DNA of 64,000 nucleotides from Oasisia sp. SBJ-2009 (GCA_964017155.1 OZ024854.1:51759596-51823595), one strand, 5' to 3'. Shown: positions 49,554-63,072, numbered from the stretch's first letter. Notes: generated by a model from the sequence alone, not told the origin. Numbers and translations are program-made.

Positions 49554-50436
49554 AATTATCATAAACCAAACAGTACCTACAATACAAGATATTAAAATGA
49601 CAAATTCTAAATCTCGAAACGCCTATGACTATGTCAAAAATACCGTGCGTGTTATCTGCCCTTGAGGCTTGAATAATCTTAAATGACACGGATTTTTGAC
49701 CTGGCAGAAGATTTCCTAGTTGTGTCATTATGATGCTACATAACAGTGAAAACAATATTATACTAAGCAACACCTTGATTCTAAAATTCATAATAAATCA
49801 ATCTACACAGATAATTTCACATGGGCCTTATTTATCATCATATCTTGATTTTATTTTTGAAGCTGTCGGCTTTACGCCATGCCCATGATTACGAGTGTGG
49901 GCCTTTTGTAGTTTTGAGTTTTGTTTAGCTAGGCTTAGCCTAAGCTTTGGAACATAATACTACAATTATACTTTAGAAAATTGCCCCAAGCGATACATTT
50001 CTATACAATAAGGTTCTACACATCAAGTTAATCATATAATTATAACAACTAAGACATGGAAAATGAAGCTGCACAAAAAAGTCGAAGATGAAGGCGCTGT
50101 CAAACCTGGCGGCAGACGCGTGACTTCACAAGTTGACTTCAACGAGAATCTTGCTGTCAAATAATATGGCATAACCAGTAATATAATAAGTTGCGGCGCT
50201 CTTTGATGAAGGATTCACACACTTTGATTATATGCCGTGAAGTCTTTTTCACTACATTTTCTTGTTAGGCAGCCAGTTTGTGATATTGCCAGATCTTGCG
50301 AGACACCCGAAAAACACAGGCCTTTTAACATGGGATAATGGCGGCAAAACAAAATTTTGACGAGTACAAAATGCACAATGCATTGCGCCGGAAGGGCTTC
50401 CCCATATAATGACGTCATAGTGCACAAGGTCCATTG
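49315..50436. repeat. Palindrome 1, right arm
   Basis: Inverted copy of 47765-48910. Identity is high through the inner (cacatacctgaaatgtttac) and outer (ggtccattg) ends. Confidence 0.9.
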
Positions 50437-50941
50437 CACCATGGCGCGTTGATAGATTTAGGTGGAAACCATTCTCACACAAAGGTAACCACCTAGGGTA
50501 TCTAGACGTCACACCATAGTGATCTATTGTTGCGCGTTTCTTGTCAGAACAAAGAAACAAGTAAATGTCACACCGAGTAGTATAGTAGGGTCTTATCGCG
50601 GTATGGTTGCCGCGCCGCGGGGGAATTCGGTGGAATTCCACTGGTGGAAGGTCAAGGTCACCATGTTAAAAGATAGGGGAAAAGGTCAAAGGTCACAATT
50701 TTGCGCCGGTTTGCACCGGTGGAACCGGGGGGAAAAAATCTGGCGCTTTTTGGGTGGAATTCATCCCGTCAAGTGGCGCCATCTGGCAGATAGTTCATGA
50801 ACTAGTGGTGCCGCCTAGTGGACAAGTCACGAACTAATACTACGCAAATTTGTGCGTCTTATTGTTTAAAGTGACATCTCCTGGCGGATAGGTCGTGCAT
50901 TAGTGTCGCACCTTACGGACAGTTCACGAACTAGTACTGTC
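50437..50941. other. Junction between palindromes, short tandem duplication
   Basis: Contains a partial ~110-bp direct duplication (cacgaactaatactacgc... and cacgaactagtactgtcc...). No gene. Confidence 0.5.
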
Positions 50942-51090
50942 CAAAATTCGTGTGTCTTATTTTCTTAAATTACGTCAAAATGCGTCCACGTGAATAGTCA
51001 AGAGGTCAGGACGCTAACCTGGCGAGCGTTTTCATTGGCTGTTGCACACGAACAAGAGTTTTCTTGTCTGCATGTCTGCGCGTCTGCGCG

Positions 51091-51124
<34 letters not shown>

Positions 51125-52990
51125 TGTGTGTGTGTGTCTATGCATACGCATGCGTGTGCGTGGCGTGTCGTGTCGTGTCGTGTGTGCGTGTCTGCGTGTC
51201 TGCGTGTCTGCGTGTCTTCGTGTCTGCGTGTCTGCGTGTCTGCGTGTCTGCGTCTCGTGTCGTGTTTGCGTGTCTGCGTGTCTGCGTGTCTGCGTGTCTG
51301 CGTGTCTGCGTGTCTGCGTGTCTGCGTGTCTGCGTGTCTGCCTGTCTGCGTGTCTGCGTGTATGCGTGTCTGCGTGTCTTCGTGTCTGCGCGTCTGCGTG
51401 TCTGCGCGTCTGCGCGTCTGTGCGTGCGCGTGTATTTGTGTGTCTGTGTGTGTGTGTGTCTATGCGTACGCATGCGTGTGCGTGTGCGTGTCGTGTCGTG
51501 TCTGCATGTCTTCGTGTCTGCGTGTCTGCCTGTCTGCGTGTCTGCGTGTCTGCGTGTCTGCGTGTCTGCGTGTATGCGTGTCTGCGTGTCTTCGTGTCTG
51601 CGTGTCTGCGCGTCTGCGTGTCTGCGCGTCTGCGCGTCTGTGCTTGCGTGTGTGTGTGTGTGTGTGTGTGTGCGCGTGTGTGCGTGTGTGCGTATGTGCG
51701 TATGTGCGTATGTGTGTATGTGTGCGTGTGTGCGTATGTTCGTATGTGCGTATGTGCGTATGTGTGTATATGTGCGTATGTGTGTATGTGTAAAAAGAGG
51801 TAAAATTGACAAAGTGATGGCGGTGAAACGCTGAAAAAGTTGCGAAATGGTACAAAGTTGGCACATGGAGTTAGTAAAATATGAAAAACATGACAAAGTT
51901 ATGGCATGTAAACACTAAAAACACGTAAAATTGACAAAATGATAGCGGTGAAACGCTGAAAAAGTTGTGAAGTGGTACAACGTTGGCAAACCGAGTTATT
52001 AAAATATGAAAAACATGACAAAGTTTGGCGTAGAATAGAAAAATATTCTATTTTACTTCAAGTTACAAGAATAACTTAGTTAAATTTGTGACAACACCAC
52101 CCGTGTAACGCAATGAAACGGTGAAACGTTAAATGGAACGAGATGAGCACACTGGCTCAGTGAAATAAGAAAAGTTGGCAGGGTTATTGCGTGGAAACTT
52201 TAAATGGCACTAGTTTTTAACGTTATCACTATGATTGAATGTATAATTTTGCAAGAAATTGTGTTATGGTCCTGATGTGACCCGACATTTTTACGGAAGT
52301 TGTGTTTTGCACGTTGCAGGAAGCGTCATTTTAACGGAAGTTATGGTCTGCGCATGACATAAAACTGTCCTAGTCTCGTGTGTATGGATTGGGCAACGAC
52401 AAGTTATAGCATATAAACATTAAAATACATGAAATTGACAAAGTCTTGACGGTGAAACGCTATAAATATGTGAAATGGTATAAGGTTGGTGCACCGTGTG
52501 AGTAAAATATGACAAACTTGACAAAGTTATGGTATGTAAACCCTAAAAATAAGTGAAATTGACAAAGTGATGGCGGTGAAACGCTGAAAAAGTTGTGAAT
52601 GATACAAAGTTGGTGCACCGGTTTGGTAAAATATGAAAAACTTGACAAAGTTATGGTGTTGAAACAGAAAAATATTCCATTTTACTACAAGTTACAAGAA
52701 TAAGTTAGTTAAATTAGTAAAAAACACTATCTGTGTAACTCAATGAAACGGGTGAAACGGTACGAAATGGAACGAGGTTAGCAAACCGACTTAGCAGAAT
52801 ATGAGAAACTTGCCAAAGTTATAGCATGTAAACACTAAAAATACGTGAAATTGACAAAGTCATAGCGGTGAAACGCTGAAAAGTTGTGAAATGGTGCAAA
52901 GGTTGGTACCCCGAGTTAGTAAAATATGAAAAACATGACAAAGTTATGGCATGTAAACACTAAAAACACGTAAAATTGACAAAGTTATGG
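50942..52990. repeat. Palindrome 2, left arm
   Basis: Recurs inverted at 54122-56493. From the outside inward it holds a unique lead (caaaattcgtgtgtcttatt), GT and (TGTCTGCG)n arrays, then ~125-bp tandem units (aattgacaaagtgatggcgg...). Open frames (CVCVC, SACLRVC) are artefacts of the arrays. Confidence 0.92.
51097..51790. repeat. (GT)n and (TGTCTGCG)n arrays, left arm
   Basis: A GT run, then 8-bp units tgtctgcg with tgtcttcg/tgtatgcg variants and short cgtgt runs, then cgtatgtg-type units. Confidence 0.95.
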
Positions 52991-53110
52991 CGGTGAAACG
53001 CTGAAAAAGTTGTGAAGTGGTACAAAGTTGACACACCGAGTTAGTAAAATATGAAATAACTTGCCAAAGTTATGACGTAGAATAGAAAAATATTCTATTT
53101 ACTACAAATT
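51801..53110. repeat. ~125-bp tandem units plus ~1.1-kb higher-order repeat
   Basis: aattgacaaagt..tggcggtgaaacgctgaaaaag starts near 51803, 51928, 52434, 52556, 52850 and 52974. The block around 51990-52400 (tagaatagaaaaatattcta to aaactgtcctag) repeats directly at about 53060-53430, giving a higher-order repeat of about 1.05 kb. Confidence 0.85.
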
Positions 53111-54121
53111 ACAAGACTAACTTAGTTAAATTTGTTAAAACAGCACATGTCTAACGCAATGACACGGTGAAACGTTACGAAATGCTATGGAGATAGCACA
53201 CTGACTCAGGCAAATAAGAAAACTTGTCAAGGTTATCGTGTTGAAAACATTAAATGGCACTATTTTTTAACGTTATGACTATGGTCGAAGGTGTAATTTT
53301 GCAAGAAATTGTGTTACGGTCCTGATCTGACCCACCATTGTTACGGAAGTTGTGTTTTCCACGTGGTAAGAAGCGTCATTTTAACGGAAGTTATGGTTTG
53401 CACTTGACATAAAACTGTCCTAGCTTCGTGTTTATTGGTTGCACAACGACATATATTGCCTACGTGGAGAACGAAGAAATTCTAGTTGACCTACATACGG
53501 GTCAACACGCGTGCGCACTCACGACATAATTATGTAAGTTGCTTACGTGGGGAACGTGATCTGTGTGTACTACATAATGGACATATGATGATATGGCCGT
53601 ATGAATAAACATGTTCAGACTTGCGAAGGAAAGGCCACTAGGTGACAGATACAATGTATTACGTTGTTTTTATTTACTGCTTGTTGCCTAGCAACCTATT
53701 GTTGAACCGGTGACTTACAGTAGCAAGTGGCACAGCACAGGAAGGAGAACGGTGGATGGTTAGTATGTCCTCCCTGTCGTAGCGTAGTGCACCAACCACT
53801 TGCAACATTACAACGTCGTCCCCTGCTGACTGATCCAGAGTTCCTCGACGAGAGCACATCAACCGACTGACATGCTAGGGAGGCAGCAAGCTTGGCTTTG
53901 GGTAGATAGACACCCCCGTGTTGCACCCACACTGGTAATGAAGGACCAGATAGATACAAAACATAAAGCAACATGTTAAAATAATATAACATAATATAAC
54001 ACAACACAACATAATAAAATTAAATAACATAACATAAAGCAACATAATAAAATTAAATAACATAACGTAATGTAACACAACGTAATAAAATAATATAACA
54101 TAACATAAAGCAACATAATCG
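52991..54121. other. Palindrome 2, spacer
   Basis: About 1.1 kb. The left part is a direct continuation of the 125-bp/1.05-kb repeat. The middle (53460-53960) is unique. The right part (53960-54118) is a low-complexity ataac/aaataac tract. No gene is supported. Confidence 0.7.
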
Positions 54122-55475
54122 CATCACTTTGTTAATTTTACGTGTTTTTAGTGTTTACATGCCATAACTTTGTCATGTTTTACATATTTTACTAACTCGG
54201 GGTACCAATCTTTGCACCATTTCACAACTTTTCAGCGTTTCGCCGCTATGACTTTGTCAATTTCACGTATTTTTAGTGTTTACATGCTATAACTTTGGCA
54301 AGTTTCTCATATTCTGCTAAGTCGGTTTGCTAACCTCGTTCCATTTCGTACCGTTTCACCCGTTTCATTGTGTTACACAGGTAGTGTTTTTTTTACTAAT
54401 TTAACTAACTTATTCTTGTAACTTGTAGTAAATGGAATATTTTTCTGTTTCAACACCATAACTTTGTCAAGTTTTTCATATTTTACCAAACCGGTGCACC
54501 AACTTTGTATCATTCACAACTTTTTCAGTGTTTCACCGCCATCACTTTGTCAATTTCACTTATTTTTAGGGTTTACATACCATAACTTTGTCAAGTTTGT
54601 CATATTTTACTCACACGGTGCACCAACCTTAAACCATTTCACATATTTTTAGCGTTTCACCGTCATGACTTTGTCATTTTCATGTATTTTAATGTTTACA
54701 TGCTATATCTTGTCGTTGCCCAATCCATACACACGAGACAAGGACAGTTTTATGTCATGCGCAGACCATAACTTCCGTTAAAATGACGCTTCCTGCAACG
54801 TGCAAAACACAACTTCCGTAAAAATGTCGGGTCACATCAGGACCATAACACAATTTCTTGCAAAATTACACATTCAATCATAGTGATAACGTTAAAAACT
54901 AGTGCCATTTAAAGTGTCCACGCAATAACCCTGCCAACTTGTCTTATTTCACTGAGCCAGTGTGCTCATCTCGTTCCATTTCGTAACGTTTCACCGTTTC
55001 ATTGCGTTACACAGGTGGTGTTGTCACAAATTTAACTAAGTTATTTTTATAACTTGGTAAAATAGTAAAATAGTATATTTTTCTATTCTACGCCAAACTT
55101 TGTCATGTTTTTCATATTTTAATAACTCGGTGTGCCAACGTTGTACCACTTCACAACTTTTTCAGCGTTTCACCGCCATCACTTTGTCAATTTTACGTGT
55201 TTTTAGTGTTTACATGCCATAACTTTGTCATGTTTTTCATATTTTACTAACTCCATGTGCCAACTTTGTACCATTTCGCAACTTTTTCAGCGTTTCACCG
55301 CCATCACTTTGTCAATTTTACCTCTTTTTACACATACACACATACGCACATATACACACATACGCACATACGAACATACGCACATACGCACACATACACA
55401 CATACGCCCAAACGAACATACGCACATACGCACATACGCACGCACACACACACACACACACGCACGCACAGACGC

Positions 55476-56240
55476 GCAGACGCGCAGACACGCAGACGCG
55501 CAGACACGCAGACACGAAGACACGCAGACACGCAGACACGCAGACACGCAGACACGCAGACACGAAGACACGAAGACACGCAAACACGACACGCAGACAC
55601 GCAGATACGCAGACACGCAGACACGCAGACACGCAGACACGCAGACACGAAGACACGCAGACACGCAGACACGACACGACACGACACGACACGACACGAC
55701 ACGACACGACACGACACGACACGACACGACACGACACGACACGACACGACACGACACGACACGACACGACACGACACGACACGACACGACACGACACGAC
55801 ACGACACGACACGACACGACACGACACGACACGACACGACACGACACGACACGCACACGCACACGCACACGCACACGCATGCGTACGCATAGACACACAC
55901 AGAGACACACACACACACGCACGCACAGACGCGCAGACGCGCAGACGCGCAGACGCGCAGACGCGCAGACGCGCAGACGCGCAGACGCGCAGACACGCAG
56001 ACACGCAGACACGCAGACACGCAGACACGCAGACACGCAGACAGGCAGACAGGCAGACAGGCAGACAGGCAGACAAGCAGACACGCAGACACGCAGACAC
56101 GCAGACACGCAGACACGCAGACACGCAGACACGAAGACACGCAAACACGCAAACACGACACGACACGCAAACACGCAGACACGAAAACACGCAGACACGC
56201 AGACACGCAGACACGCAGACACGCAGACACGACACGCACA
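55476..56240. repeat. (CAGACACG)n and (CGACA)n arrays, right arm
   Basis: 8-bp cagacacg units flank about 36 pure copies of the pentamer cgaca (55671-55852). A short gcagacag variant block is at 56039-56075. The left arm has only a few cgtgt pentamers at the equivalent place. Confidence 0.95.
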
Positions 56241-56256
56241 CGCATGCGTACGCATA

Positions 56257-56261
<5 letters not shown>

Positions 56262-56335
<74 letters not shown>

Positions 56336-56341
56336 ACACAC
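56262..56341. repeat. (AC)n microsatellite
   Basis: An AC run near the outer end of the right arm, longer than its GT counterpart in the left arm. Confidence 0.95.
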
Positions 56342-56493
56342 AGTCGCGCAGACGCGCAGACATGCAGACATGAAAACTCTTCTTCGTGTGCAACAGCCAA
56401 TGAAAACGCTCGCCAGGTTAGCGTCCTGACCTCTTGACTATTCACGTGGATGCATTTTGACGTAATTTAAAAAAATAAGACACACGAATTTTG

Positions 56494-56780
56494 AAGGCGT
56501 TGGCGGCCATTTCCCCAAGATGGCCGCCGTAAACCTATGTTCTCATATCTTAACAACTGCTTCAAGTAAATCAGTAGTTTTGGTATCTAATATAGGTTTT
56601 CGGGGACCACCATTTCAAATATATAACTTTTGACCTTCTCCGACATTCACATCCGCCATTTTTAAAGATGGCGGCCGCCAAGACTAATGATCCTATATCT
56701 CATGTCCTACGTCACCTGGAGCAGTAATTTTGTTGTCAAAATATAGGTATGAGGACAGCCGATCTAAGTGTTGCGCCATT
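56494..56780. repeat. ~170-bp direct duplication with GGCGGCC cores
   Basis: ggcggccatttccccaagatggccgcc... and ccgccatttttaaagatggcggccgcc... are each followed by 'cctat.t.tcat.tc' and 'agtaatttt...aatatagg'. The two units are diverged, each with an internal small palindrome around the CATTT/ATGG core. Confidence 0.6.
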
Positions 56781-56838
56781 AGCATATTTGTTGCCGCTGT
56801 CAAGATGCTTTTTGAGTGTCGCCTTCGGAACCCCGTAA
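56780..56838 (-). pseudogene. pogo-like psq helix-turn-helix ORF, second half
   Basis: Continues the ORF from 57635 across the 796-bp Harbinger derivative (YGVPKATLKKHLDSGN, KYANG). Similarity fades soon after, at the edge of the GGCGGCC duplication. Confidence 0.8.
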
Positions 56839-57634
56839 AGGGGGTGTCCCACGTACGAGTGCCTCGTACGAGTCACTCATACGAGTGAGTTACTCATACG
56901 AGAACATGTCACACGTAGTCGTGGCAAAACAATCGAGTCGGGTGAGTTGCGTAAATGACGTCATAAGGCGAAGGCCATTACAGACGCACACGTGCTTCTT
57001 TACGGCAATGGCTGACAGTTGAAGCAGCAGCACAGAAGAAGAACATGCAATTTTGCTCGGTGCGTTGGCTGTACTGCAGCAAATTAACGACGAAGAAGAG
57101 AAAGAAAAGCTGAAGAAACGGAAACGAAGGTGGGTTCGCCTAAGCATTGCGCGTCGCCAGCAGTTCGGCGCATTCCATGCTCTGGTGAAGGACATTAAAG
57201 TGGAGGACCCCAGAACATTTCCAAACTTTGTCCGGATGGATGCGCAACAATTTCAATATCGTCTTCCCCGTTAATTGTCCACAAAGACACAGCCATGGGC
57301 GACGCAATACCACTTGCTGAGCGCTTTGCTGTAACTCTTCGATTTCTAGCGACGATATATTACATAATTTATTGTGTGAACATTATGTTGACGTTTCAAT
57401 GATTTGATTGCTTTAGTATAATGTTTGGCTTGGCTTCAGCTATTTTCGTTTATTGTATACGCATTAGCTGGACCTGTGCAATCTACAAAGAGCTGCAACC
57501 ATCTGCAGATTGCGCAGGTAAGGCGGACTATATGTCACACGTACGATTTTACGTCCGATTTTGTGTCACACGTACGATTTTCATGGTCTCGTCCGAGTCA
57601 TTCGTACGAGTCTCTCGGACGTGTGACAGCACCT
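56839..57634 (+). mobile_element. PIF/Harbinger deletion derivative, copy 2, with TAA duplication
   Basis: Ends are AGGGGGTGTCCCACGTACGAG at the left and AGGTGCTGTCACACGTCCGAG (complement) at the right. The target duplication is taa (56836-56838 and 57635-57637), the 3-bp TWA class of this superfamily. The 796 bp keep the start of a nuclease ORF but lack the catalytic core. Its insertion splits a psq-type helix-turn-helix ORF whose frame is restored on removal. Confidence 0.92.
57053..57274 (+). pseudogene. Harbinger nuclease N-terminal remnant
   Basis: Reads LGALAVLQQINDEEEKEKLK, then KRKRRWVRLSIARRQQFGAF and LVKDIKVEDPRTFPNFVRMD, then AQQFQ. This is the canonical N-terminus of animal PIF/Harbinger nucleases (RRxWVRxxxxRRxxFGxF...F-x-x-F-x-R-M). 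It then breaks; a frame-shifted trace (HKDTAMGDAIPLAERFAVTL) follows, and the DDE core is deleted. Confidence 0.88.
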
Positions 57635-57732
57635 TAAGTCTTGGCGATGGCATTTAAGCTTGCGTCTCCGTTTTGAAGACCAGTCAAGGCGCGGTCCAAG
57701 TCTTCTTCAGTCCATCTGCCATATGTGTCCAT
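57635..57732 (-). pseudogene. pogo-like psq helix-turn-helix ORF, first half
   Basis: The minus strand starts [20 protein letters not shown], then [12 protein letters not shown]. It stops at the Harbinger insertion and resumes at 56838 as YGVPKATLKKHLDSGNKYA. The WTEEDL-x-x-A...S-x-x-x-A-A/I-K-x-Y-G-V/I-P-K-x-T-L pattern is the psq DNA-binding domain of pogo/Tigger transposases and related genes. Confidence 0.85.
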
Positions 57733-57971
57733 AATGAACAACATATGTTGTCTAGCATTCTCTCCCTGAGCAGAAAAAACGGAGGGACCGGGCGCGATTG
57801 TGGGCGTGCGGGAGTGAATATTAAAAAAAGGAATTAGCATCGTGTAGAATGGTAAATCTGAAGTACGATTAGATAAGGCTACATTAACATTTAAAACATA
57901 TATTGAAATAATTTGATATTGATTTAACAACTTTCCTTTACATAAGCGTCGGAATCTATATCGGACCGCCT

Positions 57972-60285
<2,314 letters not shown>

Positions 60286-60619
60286 TAACCAGAGGGATAC
60301 TATGTTACAAAGTGTATTTATTTATTTGTATTATTTCTATTATTTGTTGTTTTGTATAAGTTACATGCAGCAGGCAATGTTTGTACGGGAGAAGGCCGGG
60401 AAAAACGCAAAGGCTGAACTTTACGTTGTGCTCTGACACCGGATGTCATATCACCTCTTCTTGTACGACGAGGAGACGACGACCGATGGTATGTGCTCCC
60501 TGCTGGATTCCGGAAACGAAGAGAGGATACACTGTTCAGATCTCTGCATTTAGGAACATCATCGCAAATCCTAGACTGAATTGTTCACTCTACCTCAACT
60601 TCATCGCCCCTTGCAGTGT
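60286..60619. other. No confident gene
   Basis: Probably the degraded upstream part of the following LINE fragment. No readable motif. Confidence 0.35.
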
Positions 60620-61138
60620 CCAAAAAAGGTCCACCGAGGCACTCTGTTGAAGATCGTTAGATCTGGCGGAGTTCCTCCAAACACTAATTCGCTGATCTAG
60701 AAGTTGTACATCCACTTTGTATGCACCGTCGTTCTGAGTAATTCATCCTCTAATTGGTTCCCAGACAAATCCTATTTTAGACAAGGCTGTATCCTCTTAA
60801 TCAACTTCTTATCGGTCGTCATCGACTTGATTACAATGATAACCGCAACATACAAACCCAGAGGCATCCAGTGGATAGTGCTGTTCAAATTAGAATAACA
60901 CGACTTTGCATATGACCCTGCAATTACCTCAATACCGGCTGACCATCAACAAGAACACAACGAAAGCTATGCAAATCAAACCTGACGTACCATCAGCACA
61001 ACCAATATACAACTAATGAGGTTCAACTCTACTCCAACTGCTCCTGTTACTCGAAATGTTGAACAACTTCAGAGATTTTAGATGATTTGACTTGACTGGA
61101 TACTCTCTTCAGCAGAATCAATGGGGCCCAAACTATAT
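60620..61138 (+). mobile_element. LINE RT fragment, copy 2, 5' piece
   Basis: Collinear with 45030-45640: LLKIVRSGGVPP-like start, RQGCIL (60780), KPRGIQWIV (60855) and a decayed FAYD box (60905). It is interrupted at 61139 by a minus-strand LINE and resumes at 62551 (cacaacaatattaggggaaa, matching 45530). Confidence 0.75.
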
Positions 61139-62544
61139 TCAATTCAATTCAATAACTTTATTCCAGACTCAACAGAGCACATACAGCAAGTATATGTGAC
61201 TCTGAGGTCCATATGTTACATTAGGTACACAATATGTGCAGTATATAAAAGTACAGAACAGTGACAGTGTATAAAAGAAACATGCATACAGTTATTTCAA
61301 TCAAGTGTGCATATACAAAAGCTTGTTCCAGTGTTTGCGGATCCTGGAAGTGAATCTTAAGCTAGTAGTTAGTATGTCATTTAAAATATAGTTAACAGAG
61401 CTATCAATTCTACACATAAATCTATACACCATATTCCTAATAACTGATTGGCAGCATTGTACATCAAAAACAGTGCATAGCAGGCTGGTACTTTCAAATT
61501 TTGACATACCAATAAACAACTTAAAAATATTATGATATGCAATATGCAACCTATTTAATGTGGATTTCTTATAATTCCACCAGAGTTGCACTCCATACAT
61601 GGGTGAGCAATATGAACGAAACAGTGTGAGTTTAACCGATAGGGAGCACATACTAAATGTTCGCAATATAATATTTCCTTGTACATACAGAGTTCTGCGT
61701 TGTCTATTAATATCATCATCATCTGAAAGATCATCTGAAATATAGTTTCCAAGATATTTATATGTAGTTACAACATGCAGAATAACCCCTTTTAGGTTAA
61801 ATTCAGGGATAGAACATCCTTTTAAGGTCGCAGATCTAAATATCATAACTGCACTCCTCTTAGCATTGTATTTCACATCATGGCTCATTCCAAATGTCTC
61901 ACATTCACGTAGTAGCTGGCATTGTCCTGCCGATGAAGGTGAGGTCAAGACCAAATCATCAGCATACATTATGTGATTAATAAGATGACCATTCATGCTA
62001 CATCCAACATTACACATTTTAAGTTGTTCGCTCAATTCATCTACATATACATTAAATAAGTAAGGGGATAATATCCCCCCTTGCCTAACACCATTGGTTA
62101 CTTTAAATTTAGTAGAAAGCACATCACCCCCACCTTATGCAAGTGGTCTGGTTGTGATACCAATAAATTAATATTCGTAGTATATACACCGGTACACCCC
62201 TTTCACTGAGATTCTTAAACAACGTTCTGTGATTTACTCTGTCAAAGGCTTTACTTGCATCAAGAAAACATACAAATACACTGCCATTCAGAGTTCGATA
62301 TAAATCAATAATTTACTTTAACACCTATATACACTGGTCTGTACCATGCTTCTTCTTGAAACCAAACTGATTCGGATTAGTATCCAAAAATATTTCAATT
62401 CTAGCCAGTATAATTACTTCAATCATTTTGCTAAACACACTAGCTAATGCAATTGGACGGTAATTGTCTTTAGAGGATATTTTACCAGCTTTATCCTTAA
62501 TCACTGGCACAAGTACAACTGACAACATTGTCTCTGGCAGAAAT
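61139..62544 (-). mobile_element. 5'-truncated LINE inserted in another LINE
   Basis: The minus strand starts within RT (VVLVPVIKDKAGKISSKDNY, RPIALASVFSKMIE, NQFGFKKKHGTDQ). It continues in a shifted frame (CFLDASKAFDRVNHRTLFKN), then KVTNGVRQGGILSPYLFNVY, YADDLVL and a C-terminal region to about 61300. The 3' end is a (TTGAA)n-like tail at 61139-61157. A direct repeat ctatat flanks it (61133-61138 and 62545-62550). 5' truncation is typical of incomplete reverse transcription. A few frameshifts between 62122 and 62325 disable it. Confidence 0.88.
61301..62122 (-). pseudogene. LINE RT, C-terminal half, open for 273 codons
   Basis: The longest intact stretch of the 61139-62544 element. GVRQGGILSPYLFNVYVDEL and IMYADDLVLTSPS are the RT palm motifs with both catalytic Asp. 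YKYLGNYI is the next conserved RT block, and a thumb/C-terminal region follows. The N-terminal part lies in another frame, so it is a broken gene rather than a protein start. Confidence 0.85.
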
Positions 62545-62550
62545 CTATAT

Positions 62551-62668
62551 CACAACAATATTAGGGGAAACCCTCTACGCTTTCAACAAACGACATATTA
62601 TTTCGAAGGCAAAGTACCACAGCACGGAAACAACGATATCACTTTATAACAGTAATGTGAAGTATATC
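62551..62668 (+). mobile_element. LINE RT fragment, copy 2, 3' piece
   Basis: Continues the 60620-61138 copy after the inserted LINE. It aligns with 45525-45655 through 'caacaatattaggggaaacc' and 'gtaatgtgaagtatatct'. Confidence 0.65.
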
Positions 62669-62706
62669 TGAATTGAATTGAAATTTATTTCAACAACTAC
62701 TACTAC
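62669..62706 (-). repeat. LINE 3'-end fragment
   Basis: Its complement (gttgttgaaataaatttcaa, then ttcaattcag) matches the 3' end of the CR1-like element at 11370-11412, so this is a short stub of the same family. Confidence 0.5.

Positions 62707-62709
<3 letters not shown>

Positions 62710-62766
<57 letters not shown>
62710..62766. repeat. (TA)n microsatellite
   Basis: A pure TA run. Confidence 0.95.
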
Positions 62767-62771
<5 letters not shown>

Positions 62772-62922
62772 ACAGAATAAATTATTATGTCCACAAATCC
62801 AACCTAACTAATGAACCAGGTGACAATTATACAAATATGACAAATACATTCTTGAAATGCCAGTTCTTTGTGAGAGAGTAATTCTTTCGATTTCCTATTA
62901 GACCGGTCCTGGCTGTTTCATG

Positions 62923-62989
62923 GCACACACACACGCGTACGCACACACACACACACACGCACACAAACACAAACACACACACAGTCACA

Positions 62990-63069
<80 letters not shown>
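62923..63069. repeat. (AC)n microsatellite
   Basis: An imperfect AC start, then a pure AC run from about 62993. Confidence 0.95.

Positions 63070-63072
<3 letters not shown>

Larger units (their letters stand above)
54122..56493. repeat. Palindrome 2, right arm
   Basis: Inverted copy of 50942-52990, about 320 bp longer because of a (CGACA)n expansion. The outer end is cacgaattttg at 56483-56493. Confidence 0.92.

Noticed and set aside
50990..51896. Overlapping 250-270 codon frames rich in Cys-Val-Arg or Thr-His-Arg
   Set aside because: Pure translations of GT and TGTCTGCG arrays in the palindrome arm.
53696..54007. 103-codon minus-strand ORF in the palindrome 2 spacer
   Set aside because: Its first third is the translation of a low-complexity ataac tract; the rest has no motif.
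55476..56240. CRISPR-like regular array
   Set aside because: Repeats are 8-bp and 5-bp direct tandem units without spacers, in a eukaryotic genome.
55225..56445. Several 350-380 codon frames (RVVSC, HDTTR repeats)
   Set aside because: Pure translations of CGACA, CAGACACG and AC arrays. They are not genes despite their length.
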